DNA of 64,000 nt from Chrysaora quinquecirrha. Taxonomy: Eukaryota > Cnidaria > Scyphozoa > Semaeostomeae > Pelagiidae. The stretch covers positions 6,676,898-6,740,897 of the forward strand of contig JACTAT010000060.1 in assembly GCA_014526335.1 (NCBI GenBank), written 5' to 3'. The position numbers were made by a program, and so were the translations under genes. Shown here piece after piece: positions 19,856-31,468 of the stretch. The notes beneath the pieces are model-generated. The model had not been told where the DNA came from. It made no database searches and saw only the letters and a program-made list of their open reading frames with translations. Positions within the stretch are counted from its first letter, which is position 1, and every line of letters starts with the position of its first letter.

Positions 19856-21829
19856 GTTTGATTTTGGACTTCATTGCTTTGCTTTGTTTTGCGAATGACC
19901 CCATGGTCCGCACGCCCATCCTACAGCCCAAAGAGTGGGGTTAACTACAAGAACACAACACAAAACTGATCTTGGGCTATTTTGGTTCATGTATACCAGT
20001 AGTTTGCATCCAACTGAGTGTCTGGAAGTAACAATTTTGTGACTTTACTTACAAGAATTAGATGCTATTGTGACTAAACTTAGAAAATGAGACTCTATCA
20101 CCGTTTTTAGTCTCCTTTAAGTCATAAAAACAACAACTAGTAATACTGCAAGCCCTTGCGTACCACAGTACGTTTGGACCATCGTTTTGCAGCAAGTTTC
20201 TTTGGACTTCTTTGAATCTCATGTCCCATGAATGTTCTATATTCTATTTTGAAAAAAGATTCCTGTTTTCGGTGAGTGAATTGACTTCTTAGAGACAAAT
20301 AGTACAGAGCATGGTTTGGTTAAGACATTAAGACATTTCAGTGGAGTGTTCAGGAATATTTCTTCTTCTCCTTTCGACTCATACTGCAGATTGTATCTTG
20401 CTTGTATGTCGTTCAGATGTTTGCATCTTGAATCTTCGTCTGAAATTCGGACCTTGTGGTATACGAAATTCACATGTTACAATATTACCAGTTGAATGAA
20501 AGCTTTTATCTACAAAATTAGACATTTGTTTTAACTTCAGATCTCCATTACGACAACAATTAAACATTCAAGCAATGTCCACCATACAACTCTGCTATTC
20601 GTGCTGTCATAAGTTGCCCTGTAAACTCTTTCTCTCACATCAATGAATTCGTGTTCTTGTTTGATGCCAATCAATGTTGATGATAACTGGTATATAATAC
20701 AATATTAAAGTCCATAGTACAATCGCTGTACAATTCATAGTTTGCCAATCTTCTGTAGTAGTAGTAGGATAAATGTACTCAGATGACGTAGTAGAAAAAA
20801 GGATCAGAAAGTAATTCAATCTAGTCTTCACAATAATCTTAAACCCTACGAAAATTAGCGCATTATGTTAATGTGATGTGTTAGATCCTTGTATTCTTCT
20901 TCTTCTTCTATCTCATAACCTGGTGACCGTTTAGGCAATTTGAGGTCTTTTCAATCTTTTTCTATTTGTTTCTGTCTTTGTCAGCGCTCATACAACGAGT
21001 GATCATCATGCCCGTCCACCTTTCAATGCCGCTGCTCCAATTTGCCGGGTTCTCCTTCTTATTCTTGTGCCTTCGAAAAATCCATGAAGGATGGCTCAGG
21101 GGCTTATATTCTCCACATGTCATTGTCAATTTTTCCTTTACTGTTGTGTTTTGTAATGTCGACTATGTAGTGATCTGTTTAAAGTGTAGTTTAGTTTTGC
21201 GATATTATAAATTGTAATTTGAAGTAGTTCTTCAAATAATTGTAAATTGTGTAAATCAATTGTGAAGTGACATCATGTATATATTAATATATTTATTATT
21301 ACTTGTGTTAGTTGTAGACAGATACGCTGTGTGCAAATCTTCGTTTCGTAAAACCAAAGTTTGTTGTCTGTTTTGTGTGACTGTCTCTCGCCTCTTCCCT
21401 TATTCTCTCCAATGTTTTTTTTGTTGGAAAAACACTATTTTTGCCTCCATTATTTGACGAGGGTGCAGCATGAACCCATCTACATGTTCTACGTTACAGA
21501 ACCAGTAATATGATTATTGAAAATATAACGATGTTTATACAGACTTCTCAGTGGTTTTTAAAGTCGTCTCATTTCAAAAATGTTGTCTTTTTCAAGAAAT
21601 TTCTGGCGAATCGCAAACTGTATGTACTTTGCTATGTCGTCTTGAAGTTCGGTTGTCTATTTCTAAGGATGGGTCTCGAAAGTGATCAGGAAATAGGCCA
21701 GAGTTTTCTCACTCTTTTCTTATTAGTACCATTGCATCTTAAGTATCTTTAAAGCTTTTATACTGGCTATAGATTTATTGCATGAGTCGTACTCTTTGCA
21801 AACAGCAACGTGAGAGAAAGGTAATAAGT
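19856..21829. other. Intergenic; no gene recognised
   Basis: AT-rich. The short frames at 20,237-20,831 and 20,966-21,752 lack recognisable domains or matched splice sites. No poly(A) signal could be assigned to PINK1 with confidence. Confidence 0.5.
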
Positions 21830-22135
21830 CTAAACTGCCTACACCAGTCCTTCGCCCTCGCTGTTGTTGTTGCTGCTGTTTTAGTAGTAGTAGTAGTAGT
21901 AGTTGTTGTTATTGTTGTTCAGAGCAGCTCGAGAGAGTTATGAGCGACCTATCAATTCTGGGGAGCTTAACAGAGACTTGCGTAATGAGCCTAGCCTAGT
22001 ATGCTGTTTGCTTCTAGACTGGCTACACCAGTTCCTTGCCCCAACTGTTGCTGTTGTTGTTCAGAGCAGCTCGAGAGAGCTATTACAACCTATCAGTTCT
22101 AAGGAGCATAACAGACACGTGTAACAAGTCTAGTA
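21830..22135. repeat. Two diverged copies of a GTT-rich repeat with a TAG microsatellite
   Basis: cagagcagctcgagagag...cctatca-ttct...agc-taacagaca occurs from about 21,918 and again from about 22,060. Each is preceded by tacaccag-tcctt and a (gtt)n tract. A (tag)n run lies at 21,880-21,902. Confidence 0.7.
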
Positions 22136-22768
22136 AGATTCCCGTAGAAATAACTGTTACGTCACGCATAAGCCCTGACTCTATTTCTGAACAGTAAAGT
22201 TTGTTTTAGAAAGGCCTTTCATGTAGTACGTTGGTCTATTTTAATCATTAGAAACTCAGCAGGACCCTGGGTATATCCATTACAACCAATTATCCTTTAC
22301 ATAGACATGATATTATATGCATCCTATAGATATAACATTCTTTGAGTATTTGTATACTACATACTACCTAACATTCATGCTGGGCTGAGATAAACTTAAG
22401 AATTAGAAACAGCTAAACTGTGATGAATATTTATAACTGGGATATTCTCTTCGATCGGAAGGCCAGAACTGTGTCTTCAGGGTATTTCGCGTTTTCCACT
22501 GTTAAGAATGGTGAGGAATAATCGCAAAGTGCGAAATTTCTGAAATATTCTTCATCAGGAATTTGTTGGTCTTCTAGTGTAGCGAATGTGTTCAAAACCA
22601 CTTATAGTTTTCCAACGACAGAGTTAAGTTATTATAGAAAACTTTCCTTGGACATCTTTCACGTTAGTCGCTGTTTAAAACCGCTGCGTAAAAGGAATAT
22701 TTCAAATCCATTAAATTACTGAAAGATCTCATGGGCACGGATAGAGTTTTGGTGGTCTTTTTGTTTAC
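22136..22768. other. Spacer, nothing recognised
   Basis: No open frames of note and no repeat structure seen. Confidence 0.4.
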
Positions 22769-24150
22769 GAGTCTTAGTTCAAGTCTTGGGGAGGGATACA
22801 GTGAAATTCTTAGTTCGAGTCTTTGAACGCTAGTCAAAACCCCTTTTTGAGTCTCGGAATGTGAGTCGAATCCCTTGTTCGAGTCTTGGGAAGTAAGTCG
22901 AATCCCTACTTTGAGTCCTGGGAAGTGGGTGAAATCCCTTGTTCGAGTCTTGGGAAGTAAGTCGAATCCCTACTTCGAGTCCTGGGAAGTGGGTGAAATC
23001 CCTTGTTCGAGTCTTGGGAAGTAAGTCGAATCCCTACTTTGAGTCCTGGGAAGTGGGTGAAATCCCTTGTTCGAGTCTTGGGAAGTAAGTCGAATCCCTA
23101 CTTCGAGTCCTGGGAAGTGGGTGAAATCCCTTGTTCGAGTCTTGGGAAGTAAGTCGAATCCCTACTTCGAGTCCTCGGAAGTGGGTGAAATCCCTTGTTC
23201 GAGTCTTGGGAAGTAAGTCGAATCCCTACTTTGAGTCCTGGGAAGTGGGTGAAATCCCTTGTTCGAGTCTTGGGAAGTAAGTCGAATCCCTACTTCGAGT
23301 CCTGGGAAGTGGGTGAAATCCCTTGTTCGAGTCTTGGGAAGTAAGTCGAATCCCTACTTCGAGTCCTGGGAAGTGGGTGAAATCCCTTGTTCGAGTCTTG
23401 GGAAGTAAGTCGAATCCCTACTTCGAGTCCTCGGAAGTGGGTGAAATCCCTTGTTCGAGTCTTGGGAAGTAAGTCGAATCCCTACTTTGAGTCCTGGGAA
23501 GTGGGTGAAATCCCTTGTTCGAGTCTTGGGAAGTAAGTCGAATCCCTACTTCGAGTCCTCGGAAGTGGGTGAAATCCCTTGTTCGAGTCTTGGGAAGTAA
23601 GTCGAATCCCTACTTCGAGTCCTCGGAAGTGGGTGAAATCCCTTGTTCGAGTCTTGGGAAGTAAGTCAGATCCCTAGTTAAAGTCTTAGAAAACGAGTGA
23701 AATCTGTTGTTCGTGTCGTTAGTGTCATGGATGTTATCCAAACCCTACTTCGAGTCTTGGGACGTGAGTCGAATCCCTAGTTCGAGTCCTCGGAAGTGGG
23801 TGAAATCCCTTGTTCGAGTCTTGGGAAGTAAGTCAGATCCCTAGTTAAAGTCTTAGAAAATGAGTGAAATCTGTTGTTCGTGTCGTTAGTGTCATGGATG
23901 TTATGCAAACCCTACTTCGAGTCTTGGGACGTGAGTCGAATCCCTAGTTCGAGTCCTCGGAAGTGGGTGAAATCCCTTGTTCGAGTCTTGGGAAGTAAGT
24001 CAGATCCCTAGTTCAAGTCTTAGAAAATGAGTGAAATCTGTTGTTCGTGTCGTTAGTGTCATGGATGTTATCCAAACCATACTTCGAGTCATGGGACGTG
24101 AGTCGAATCCTAGTTCGAGTCTTGGAAAATGAATCAAATCCCTGGAAGTG
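22769..24150. repeat. Satellite array with 32-bp unit, 64-bp dimer and 167-bp higher-order unit
   Basis: Basic unit of ~32 bp: ttcgagtcttgggaagtaag then tcgaatccc(ta). Two variants alternate (aagtaagtcgaatccc and aagtgggtgaaatccc) to give a 64-bp dimer repeated about 12 times from about 22,879 to 23,660. From 23,661 a longer unit takes over with period exactly 167 bp (gtaagtcaga at 23,661, 23,828 and 23,995). Neither 64 nor 167 is a multiple of three and stops occur in all frames, so it is non-coding. Edges (22,769-22,878 and after 24,100) are degenerate. Confidence 0.93.
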
Positions 24151-24610
24151 TCCAAGAACATTAGTTGTCCGATGAAATTTGTAAAGTTTATGTAGATGTC
24201 TGGAAGATGGAGATTACAGCTTCAAGTTTGTACAACAAAATAGTTATATACAATATTAACTGTCTTGGCCTTTTAGAGTTTGCCCTGCAGTCATTACCTT
24301 TACCTATATGGGTGTGTTGCCTATATGAGTGTAAGAAGGATAAACCTAAGCTTAAATACAAAAGAAAACTAATTTGAAACAATTTTAATTCTTCTTGATT
24401 GATTTCTTAAATACTCCTAATGTTCATGAGATTTGAGTAAGGGGAGGTACTGTATATACCAGAGGCAAACTTCAGAATGATGTCTATTAAATGTCTATTG
24501 AGGAATGCTGTATAACTCCAATAGATGTCATTTTATTTCCAACGCTTCTGACGCAACAATTCAGTTCAATCCATTTTGCATTTTGAAAGTTGGTAATTGA
24601 AGGTTTATTT
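24151..24610. other. Spacer, nothing recognised
   Basis: AT-rich. The 70-codon frame near 24,165 has no recognisable similarity. Confidence 0.4.
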
Positions 24611-24614
24611 GTGG

Positions 24615-24765
24615 TGTCAAGAGCTCCGTTTGGTCAGGGTTCGAGCCCAGCTACGGTAGCGTCACAGCCGGGGTCGAGGTCTCGATTAGTTAACCTACTA
24701 CTGAGATCCTAGCGACTGGTGCTAAAACATAGTTCCACCTTCACCTTCACCAAATTTAAGGACCA
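24615..24765 (+). repeat. tRNA-derived SINE, family A
   Basis: gggttcgagcccagctacg (box B-like) is followed by gtagcgtcacagccggggtcgaggtctcgattagttaacctac and ends with ccaccttcaccttcacc. The same body is at 52,866-53,062 and, as tail pieces, at 38,286-38,700. Confidence 0.7.
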
Positions 24766-25011
24766 CATCTTCGAAGGGTTTTAATTCTAAAAATATAGAT
24801 CAAATTAAAGAAATTGTTGCACCATGAAATTTTTCTCGTAAAACCATCCTGTGCTTTTATTGGAAGGGGGGCAGTGGAGCTGCTTTCGAAAAGGGGTGCT
24901 CGAAATAAGGAGGTTGAAGATAGAACAAAGTCAAATAAAACCGCCCTTACTTCTATTGACTATGGTTAGAGTATTTTTTAACGTTGTTACCTCGAGATGG
25001 ATATGCTTAAA

Positions 25012-25151
25012 TACACACTTTTTTTTATAAGAATATCCTAATTTTTGCCGAGGATCGAACTTTTCCATTGTTATTCTTAAATTTCCATTGTTCTTTGGCA
25101 ATTTTGAGCCTGAATATTCTTATAGACTGTATTCTTATAAAAAAGTGTGTA
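25012..25151. mobile_element. MITE with TA target site, 140 bp (mariner-like)
   Basis: Left end TA-cacacttttttttataagaata; right end its complement tattcttataaaaaagtgtg-TA. Inverted repeats of ~20 bp and a TA dinucleotide on each side fit Tc1/mariner-type elements. Non-coding. Confidence 0.75.
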
Positions 25152-26277
25152 GTACATGAAAGGCTGTTGGTGGACTTTATCTGAAAGACTTGATGTGGAT
25201 TAGAATGGATGACTATTCTAAGTATCGAAAAGAGTGGGGGCTGACTACAAATTTCCTGCATATTAACAGGGGTTTTGGATTGAAGGAAACAAAGTTATGT
25301 TGGTCTCAGTAGCGTTACTGCGAACGCGATAGAAGGTGAACGCAAAATTTACTTCAAGCATACATATGTAAGTTGAAAACATCTTACTGAATAATGGAAA
25401 ACGTAAAAAAAAGCAGAAGCAAGAGGGAGAAATTTTAGAGCATATGGTCCTTACTGTATTCAATTACTGACTTATTGGAGGGGGGAATGATGAGGTAAAC
25501 GGGGTCGTCTATTAGGGACCCAAGAGTATTGTCGTATAAGGGAAGGTATCGAGAAATGCTTAATGAAGGCTTGACGTGTGCCTTCTTGCCTGTTAAACTC
25601 ATATTAATGGGCGTGTTCCCATCACAGACACACCGCCCTCTCTCATCCATCATCTCAGCACAATATTTTTCCCATCTTTAAAGCTTTCTGTTGAATTTTC
25701 GCTTCCTTTTCTACCTTGATTCACAGAATCTATTAGCACTACAGCTAATCTTCGATTAATGGTTTTAAAGTTTGTTTTTATTCGGTTGAAATTCGTGAAA
25801 TATTTTCCATTTCACAGCTATCTCCACCTTGATTTTGTTTTGCGTCTTTTTCATGCTGTCATGCAATACATTATTTTATCGAACTTTCAATGAGGATTAA
25901 ATCTTCTAAAGCTTCTTTAGTTACAAAGTATATCGGTGTTCGTGATCATAAGAAACTTTGTTCCTGTTGGGGAATTCGGCAACTGTTCTCAATGCGTCCC
26001 TCATTTGTCCTAAAGAAAAAGATTTATTTTTTCACGGCTTTTCAGAAACTCAACTTCATTTCCATTCAATCTCATCTTTTCTGACTGATATCGACCGACA
26101 AGGATCCAGCCAATAGTCAGTTTTTGTCTATTTTCAAAATGTGCCACCATCTCATTGCTGTCGCTCTAGATGCGATGACTATCAGCCAGTCAGGAGGTAC
26201 AATTTGCTGGTCTAGCCATTCAGAGCTCAGCTGTTTTGTGGCTGTGATTCTTGACTTGCTCAAAAACACAGAGAAAG

Positions 26278-26700
26278 CTCTGCTTTATAAAGAGGTGCAG
26301 GGGGCTTAATTGAAAGGTGGTACTTGATATAGCGATGGTGCTTTATAGAGAGGGGTGCTTAATGGAAGGGTGGTGCTTAAAAGAGAGATGGTGCTTACAG
26401 GGGTCTTAATAGAGATATGGTAATTGATGGAGAGATGGTGCTTTATAAAGAGGTGCAGGGGGCTTAATTGAAAGGTGGTACTTGATATAGCGATGGTGCT
26501 TTATAGAGAGGGGTGCTTAATGGAAGGGTGGTGCTTAAAAGAGAGATGGTGCTTACAGGGGTCTTAATAGAGAGATGGTAATTGACGGAGAGATGGTGCT
26601 TAATAGAGAGAGTTGCTTAAGAGAGAGAGATGGTGTTTATTAGCGAGGAGGCTTAATAGAGAGATGGTGCTTTACAGAGAGAGGTTTTTAATAGAGATAT
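26278..26700. repeat. Minisatellite with ~20-bp subunits and a 158-bp duplicated block
   Basis: Subunits like gagagatggtgcttaatag recur about 20 times. The block tgctttataaagaggtgcag...ggagagatgg starts at 26,281 and again at 26,439, a 158-bp period. Degenerate afterwards. Confidence 0.85.
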
Positions 26701-26956
26701 TAGAGAGTTTAATACAACAGAGGACGTAATAGAAAGTTTGGGCCTTAAAGATTAAACGTCAATTTAGGGCATGGTTTCAAGACAAGACCAAGAATTTAGC
26801 GGTAGGGAATCTGTTGTTACGTGTAATGATGTCCAACATCGGAACAGAGCATCTATAGCTAAGACTTGTTTGAAAGCAGAGGACTTGGATATTTGGAGGC
26901 GGAATGCCAAAGCAAGAATCCTTTGTTAGTGTACTCTATGGCTTGATAGATCATTA

Positions 26957-27013
26957 ATAATAATAATGATGATGACGATGATGATGATGATGGTGATAAT
27001 CGTGATGATGATC

Positions 27014-27047
<34 letters not shown>

Positions 27048-27050
27048 CCT
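26957..27050. repeat. (GAT)n trinucleotide microsatellite
   Basis: Imperfect gat/atg repeats of about 90 bp. Confidence 0.9.
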
Positions 27051-27055
27051 CCACC

Positions 27056-29140
27056 TCCACAGCTATCGAATTATTCGTGATATTCTTATGGTCCTTATTT
27101 TAGCGTCTGTCGTTATAGATTCCCACGATGTGTGCTGAATATAAGGCATTCCATGTCATTGATTTGTTGTGATTTTTCCTAAATTTTTCAAACAAATCTG
27201 AAAAATCGAATCCGATATGATTAGCCTCTTTTTGACATTGGATTACTGTGAGTGTTTCAATTCCTGTTTTAACGAACAGGAACCTTAAATTAACTTGGTC
27301 AATATCCGTTCTACTTTATCATTGCTTCTCATTATTCTATATGTGATATTTTCTTTCGGATTTATTTTCTAATTTTAAGCTAATAAAAGGATAAACCACT
27401 TTAGTCCCTTTCAATTTAGTTCTTATAGGGTCTGAAATAGAATGCATATTTCGACATGTGTGTCTGTTTTCCATGACAAATTTTACCCATGTTCGCACTC
27501 TGATGTCTTAGCGCAATCTCTATATCGCATTGCGTAATCTCGTAATGAAACATATCCTCTTTGGTTGTATCGACCTGTGTGGCGTTTGTAAGCTTTCCCA
27601 ATCGTTTTACATCATCAACATGGAAACTTCGCTTTGCGAATTTAGTAATCCTTCATAATTAGTTTTAAAATTATGAGCATTATTGAAATTGTAATCAGAC
27701 TGTAATTATTAGAAATTTGTTATTCTGATCTCATTGTAAAGTGCTGTTACGAACTGTTTAGCTGCAAACCGCGCTTGTCTTCAAAGGGATTCCGTCAAAA
27801 AAATATGGCCTTGCCAGGAGACTTAACTGTTCAAATCCAGTCCTCGCTTTCGATCATATTGAATTGAATTGTTGTGGTTGCTCACTTCAGTTTTTGAGTG
27901 GTTTTACAAACTGTCGTAAGAAGCGAAAACTGCGGCTCATCTATACTAGTCTAACTTCATAGTGGCGAACTCTTTCACTGCCAAAGTTATTGCTAGGCCA
28001 GAACTATATACAAGCAACAATTATGTTGTTGTCATTGTCGCTGTTGTTGTTTCTATGACAGGGTCTGTTGTTGTTGTTTGTATTGCAATATGTGGAGCAA
28101 AATGCTGGAAGCCAGGAAGGCGTGGCTCAGAAGAAGTAGCTGCAAGTTTTTTCTGTACTAACTTCATTCTGTAGCTGTTAATTTCTAGCCAATATGTTGT
28201 TGGGGCTTAATCATTGGCCAGATAGATCTGATTGTCTTGCAGTGACGCGAGATTCTCTTGCTGCGGAGGAGCAGGTATGTTCTGTAGCTGTTGAGCTCTT
28301 GGCAGTCCACATTCTGAAAAAATGCCACTTGCAGACGCTGCACTTAGAATATGTCTGGAACTTCCAGAAAAAGGCCATTATTTTTTTGGACAGTTTTTGT
28401 TGGAAATGGGGCTCCCCAAGGAGCATTTGTAGCTCCTTTGTTCGTTGCACCCATCAGTGATGCAAAATAGACATGGTCGTCCGTAACTTCTCATTATATC
28501 TGTGCTTTGTGTATGTGAAATGTTCTAAGTGACCTTAGTATTCCTGTGTATAAGGAAAGGCTGGTCATCAACAATGCAATTCAATGCAATTCAATTCATT
28601 TTCCCTTCATAGATTTTATGCGTTCGGCTTACCAATGCCTTCTTTCAACGTCAATTATTTATTCATTATATCGGATTGTTTTTTCGATCCTTTTCCTTGT
28701 ATATAACTCCACGATACCTTTATAATTCGGCAGTTTGCCCCAGACACAAATAACACGACTGATTGCTTAGTAATAAGCCTAAAGCTGCATCCCATAGTCA
28801 TCTTATAAACATATTCTAAATAATTCCCCATGGGGTATGAATAGAACTTATTCCGAAGAATTTTCAGAAATAATCTACGCATTTGTTTGTGATTAATCAA
28901 ACTGAGGTTTTATGTCGTGTTTTTATACCTTGTTGTAAACGAACCAACGAATGCAATCTTTTCTGTATGTCACAGAGGTGTTACCTTATGAAACGATGCT
29001 AAACCTCAATACAAATTCTAAACTCTCTGCGTTGAATTTAGTAAGCTTACACTGACGACCAACTGTGTATTTTTCATAACATCCTTTACAGGCAAGTCTT
29101 TGTTCTTGTACCTGAGTGGAATGTTTTTCCGTACTTTTGT
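27056..29140. other. Intergenic; no gene recognised
   Basis: Several short frames (27,416-27,601; 27,962-28,174; 28,194-28,460; 28,655-28,900). The one at 27,962 has a hydrophobic Val-rich stretch, but that reflects a gtt-rich tract and it has no ATG near its start. None is recognised. Confidence 0.45.
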
Positions 29141-29145
29141 CACTG

Positions 29146-29340
29146 TCAGCTATTCAAGGACGTGTACAGGAAATAACCGAATAAAGCAATTCTACCAGTT
29201 CGCATAACTAGGCTGTTCGGTCTCTTTAATTGCCCGGCGCATCGGTACAGAATGTCACCCGACTGAAGCAGTCGGGCGAACCTAGACTCGGCTAATTCGC
29301 CGCAAAGCAAATGGACTGGAGGAAATTTAAACGCCGCCAT
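29146..29340 (-). CDS. Unrecognised small ORF or first exon
   Basis: Minus strand, ATG at 29,340 in a good context (aaaATGgcg), 64 codons: an opening MAAFKFPP followed by a Leu/Arg-rich stretch. A donor-like g-gtagaa occurs after codon 49. Composition is more gene-like than the surroundings (GC-richer, balanced residues), but I do not recognise it and see no partner exon. An 8-bp hairpin (cccgactg/cagtcggg) lies within it at about 29,258-29,276. Confidence 0.25.
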   Translation of the reverse strand: MAAFKFPPVHLLCGELAESRFARLLQSGDILYRCAGQLKRPNSLVMRTGRIALFGYFLYTSLNS

Positions 29341-29924
29341 TTTGTTTTCTGTAATCTGACTTACTGTTCAGAGACACCGATAAGTAGCTTGGGACAAACT
29401 TCCTAGGTCGTAGACACCAAAGTACTTCCATGGAGTCTTGAAAAAATTACGCAAATAAAGGACACGGTATTGGCATGGTCTATGGACGCAAGACTCGACA
29501 TTATCCAATTAGAATTGAGTCCATGTTTCCCTCCAAATGTCCGATCTCGTTAGTCCGAATTGTTGACGTTCTAGACGAGCGTGTATTCAATCCTTTAATT
29601 GGCTAAATAAATAAAGTGAAGTGAAGTGTAATTTAATGAAAAATGTGTCTAACTTTCAGATAAACCATAGAATTTTTACATGCATCGTAGTTATTCCTGC
29701 TGGATTGACCGCGCTTGGTTGCTCAAACCAGTCTCGGCCGATCTCGGTATTGAAGAGTTTAAGGATTCAGTTATTGCTTAACATTATGGCAAATTCGTTT
29801 CTCCTGCAATTTTCTGCCACTGCTTTTAACGCTTTAAGACCCTTATTTGCATATATTTTTATTTTTATTCAAGGTTGGTACCTGGCCTAATACACTTTAC
29901 ACTTTATCCCTGGTCTGGATGCAT

Positions 29925-30125
29925 TAGCATTCAGCAGGTTGCAGCCATTCACGGCGCTCATAAATACCGCCCAGGTACCCACTTATACACCTGGGTAGAG
30001 AGAGGCACATTTGTGTTATCAACTTGTACAAGGTTGTTATCTCTGCAACCACAAGTGGAAAGACTGTGGCTCGAACCCACAACATTGTCATTTGAGTCCT
30101 CCACGCTAACCATTGCACCACAGAG
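29925..30125 (-). repeat. tRNA-derived SINE, family B
   Basis: Minus strand: tggtgcaatggttagcg (box A) at 30,121-30,102 and gtgggttcgagcc (box B) at about 30,080-30,068, at tRNA spacing. The body then runs toward 29,925 through acccaggtgtataagtgggt and gggcggtatttatgag. It is not a functional tRNA: the acceptor stem does not pair and there is a long body. Confidence 0.8.
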
Positions 30126-30639
30126 AGGCTAAAGTTTTCAAGAGGCTCTCCATCTTAATATGTAGCACTATAAATACTTAGCAAGATAAAAATTTAAAAC
30201 CCTAATGTACTGCATTATGTACATATCACATATAGTGGAACCATAATTTTTATAGAGCGTACACTTGTAGGATCACTCTAATTGTCCGTTGTTTTGAGGT
30301 TTGTTTCGACATAGTCAATGGTTTTGACAAAGAAATGACCTTTGGGACCAAGATATTTGTACGTTGTTTGAAGGTGCCATTGTGCAGAAGTGTCCATGGA
30401 GGTTGCATTGGAGGTCCGTGGTAATGGAGGCTAGAATTTAGCTACATGTTTATACCATACCTGTTTTGGCCGACTGACAGGCAACCGTTTTTTTGTTTTT
30501 ATGTCTTGATGATCAGTGATCATGTCATTAGATGCACCGGGGCCCAGTCAGCATATTCCGCAATCAAATATTGTCTTCTGATAATTGCAATTGAGCTTAG
30601 CCGATGTCTGCTGTTCTAAGGCGAAGTAACTAATACTTT

Positions 30640-30806
30640 AAATCCCCCGCACGGGTTTGACAGAAGTCTGGGTCGGCGCGACATTTTTCTGGCAGATGGC
30701 TGATATCTTGAGTAAGGGGATCCTCTCTGCGTGCAACGGTCTGTATTGCAGTCGCTTTAGGAGAGGTAATGTAGCAAATTTTGCTTGAAAAGGTCTGCAA
30801 CGTACA
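30640..30806 (+). repeat. Dispersed repeat shared with 60,826-60,960
   Basis: gtctgggtcggcgcgacattttt, ctggcagatggctgatatc and ctgtattgcagtcgcttta match the segment from 60,826 at most positions. The copy at 60,858 has an ATG-started frame; this one is decayed. Confidence 0.65.
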
Positions 30807-30837
30807 GGCAGATAGATATTTGCTAGCTACTTCACCC

Positions 30838-30871
<34 letters not shown>

Positions 30872-31468
30872 CAATTTATTTACCGTAGGTATTATTAGTA
30901 AATAGCTAATAATTAAATAGCTAATTAAAACCTACCACGTAACTAAGAATAAATTAAAGATCAAAATAAATTGTACATAGTTATTCAAACAAAGATGTAG
31001 TTGAAAGTTTATTGAAAAGTATACCGAAAGTTTAAATATGACTAAGTGAAGAAACCAATTTGAGCTATGTATGGTGTACATAGTTACCAACTATTATTAT
31101 TACCAACAAAGATCATAAAGAAAAATCAAGATATTATTGCTCCTATCTTGCACCAACAACTAAATGCCAATATCTTACAATCCACTTTCCCTGATGAACT
31201 AAAAAGGGGTGACGTTAAGGCTATTTTCAAGAAGGACGATGCTTTTTGTAAAAAGAACTACAGGCCCATCACAATTTTGCCCAGCTTATCAAAAGTTTAT
31301 GAAAGAATTATAGAAACACAGCTGAAGCGATTCGCAAATAATTTTCTATCGCCACTGCTCTGTGGCTTCCGAAAAGGATATAATACACAACATGCTCTTC
31401 TTAGATTTGTTGAAAGTTTGAAAAGGGCATTAGATGGCAGATAGATATTTGCTAGCTACTTCACCCTT
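30807..31468 (-). mobile_element. Truncated non-LTR retrotransposon with inverted 5' part and 33-bp target-site duplication
   Basis: A perfect 33-bp direct repeat (ggcagatagatatttgctag and the 13 bases after it) lies at 30,807-30,839 and 31,436-31,468. Between them, a (TTA)n tract at 30,838-30,870 plus AT-rich sequence to about 31,080 reads as the 3' UTR and (TAA)n tail of a LINE on the minus strand. From about 31,100 to 31,435 a reverse transcriptase fragment reads on the plus strand: FPDELKRGDVKAIFKKDD, NYRPITILP, LLCGFRKGYNTQHALL, as in CR1/L2-like LINEs. A tail on one strand and coding on the other is the signature of twin priming. Confidence 0.85.

Noticed and set aside
22769..24150. CRISPR-like array (regular repeats)
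   Set aside because: No unique spacers between repeats and clearly a eukaryotic context; it is a satellite.
27962..28174. Apparent membrane protein fragment
   Set aside because: Val-rich hydrophobic run comes from a gtt-rich tract; starts at GTG and has no splice partners.
30060..30125. Possible tRNA gene on the minus strand
   Set aside because: Box A and B are present but acceptor-stem ends do not pair and a SINE body follows.
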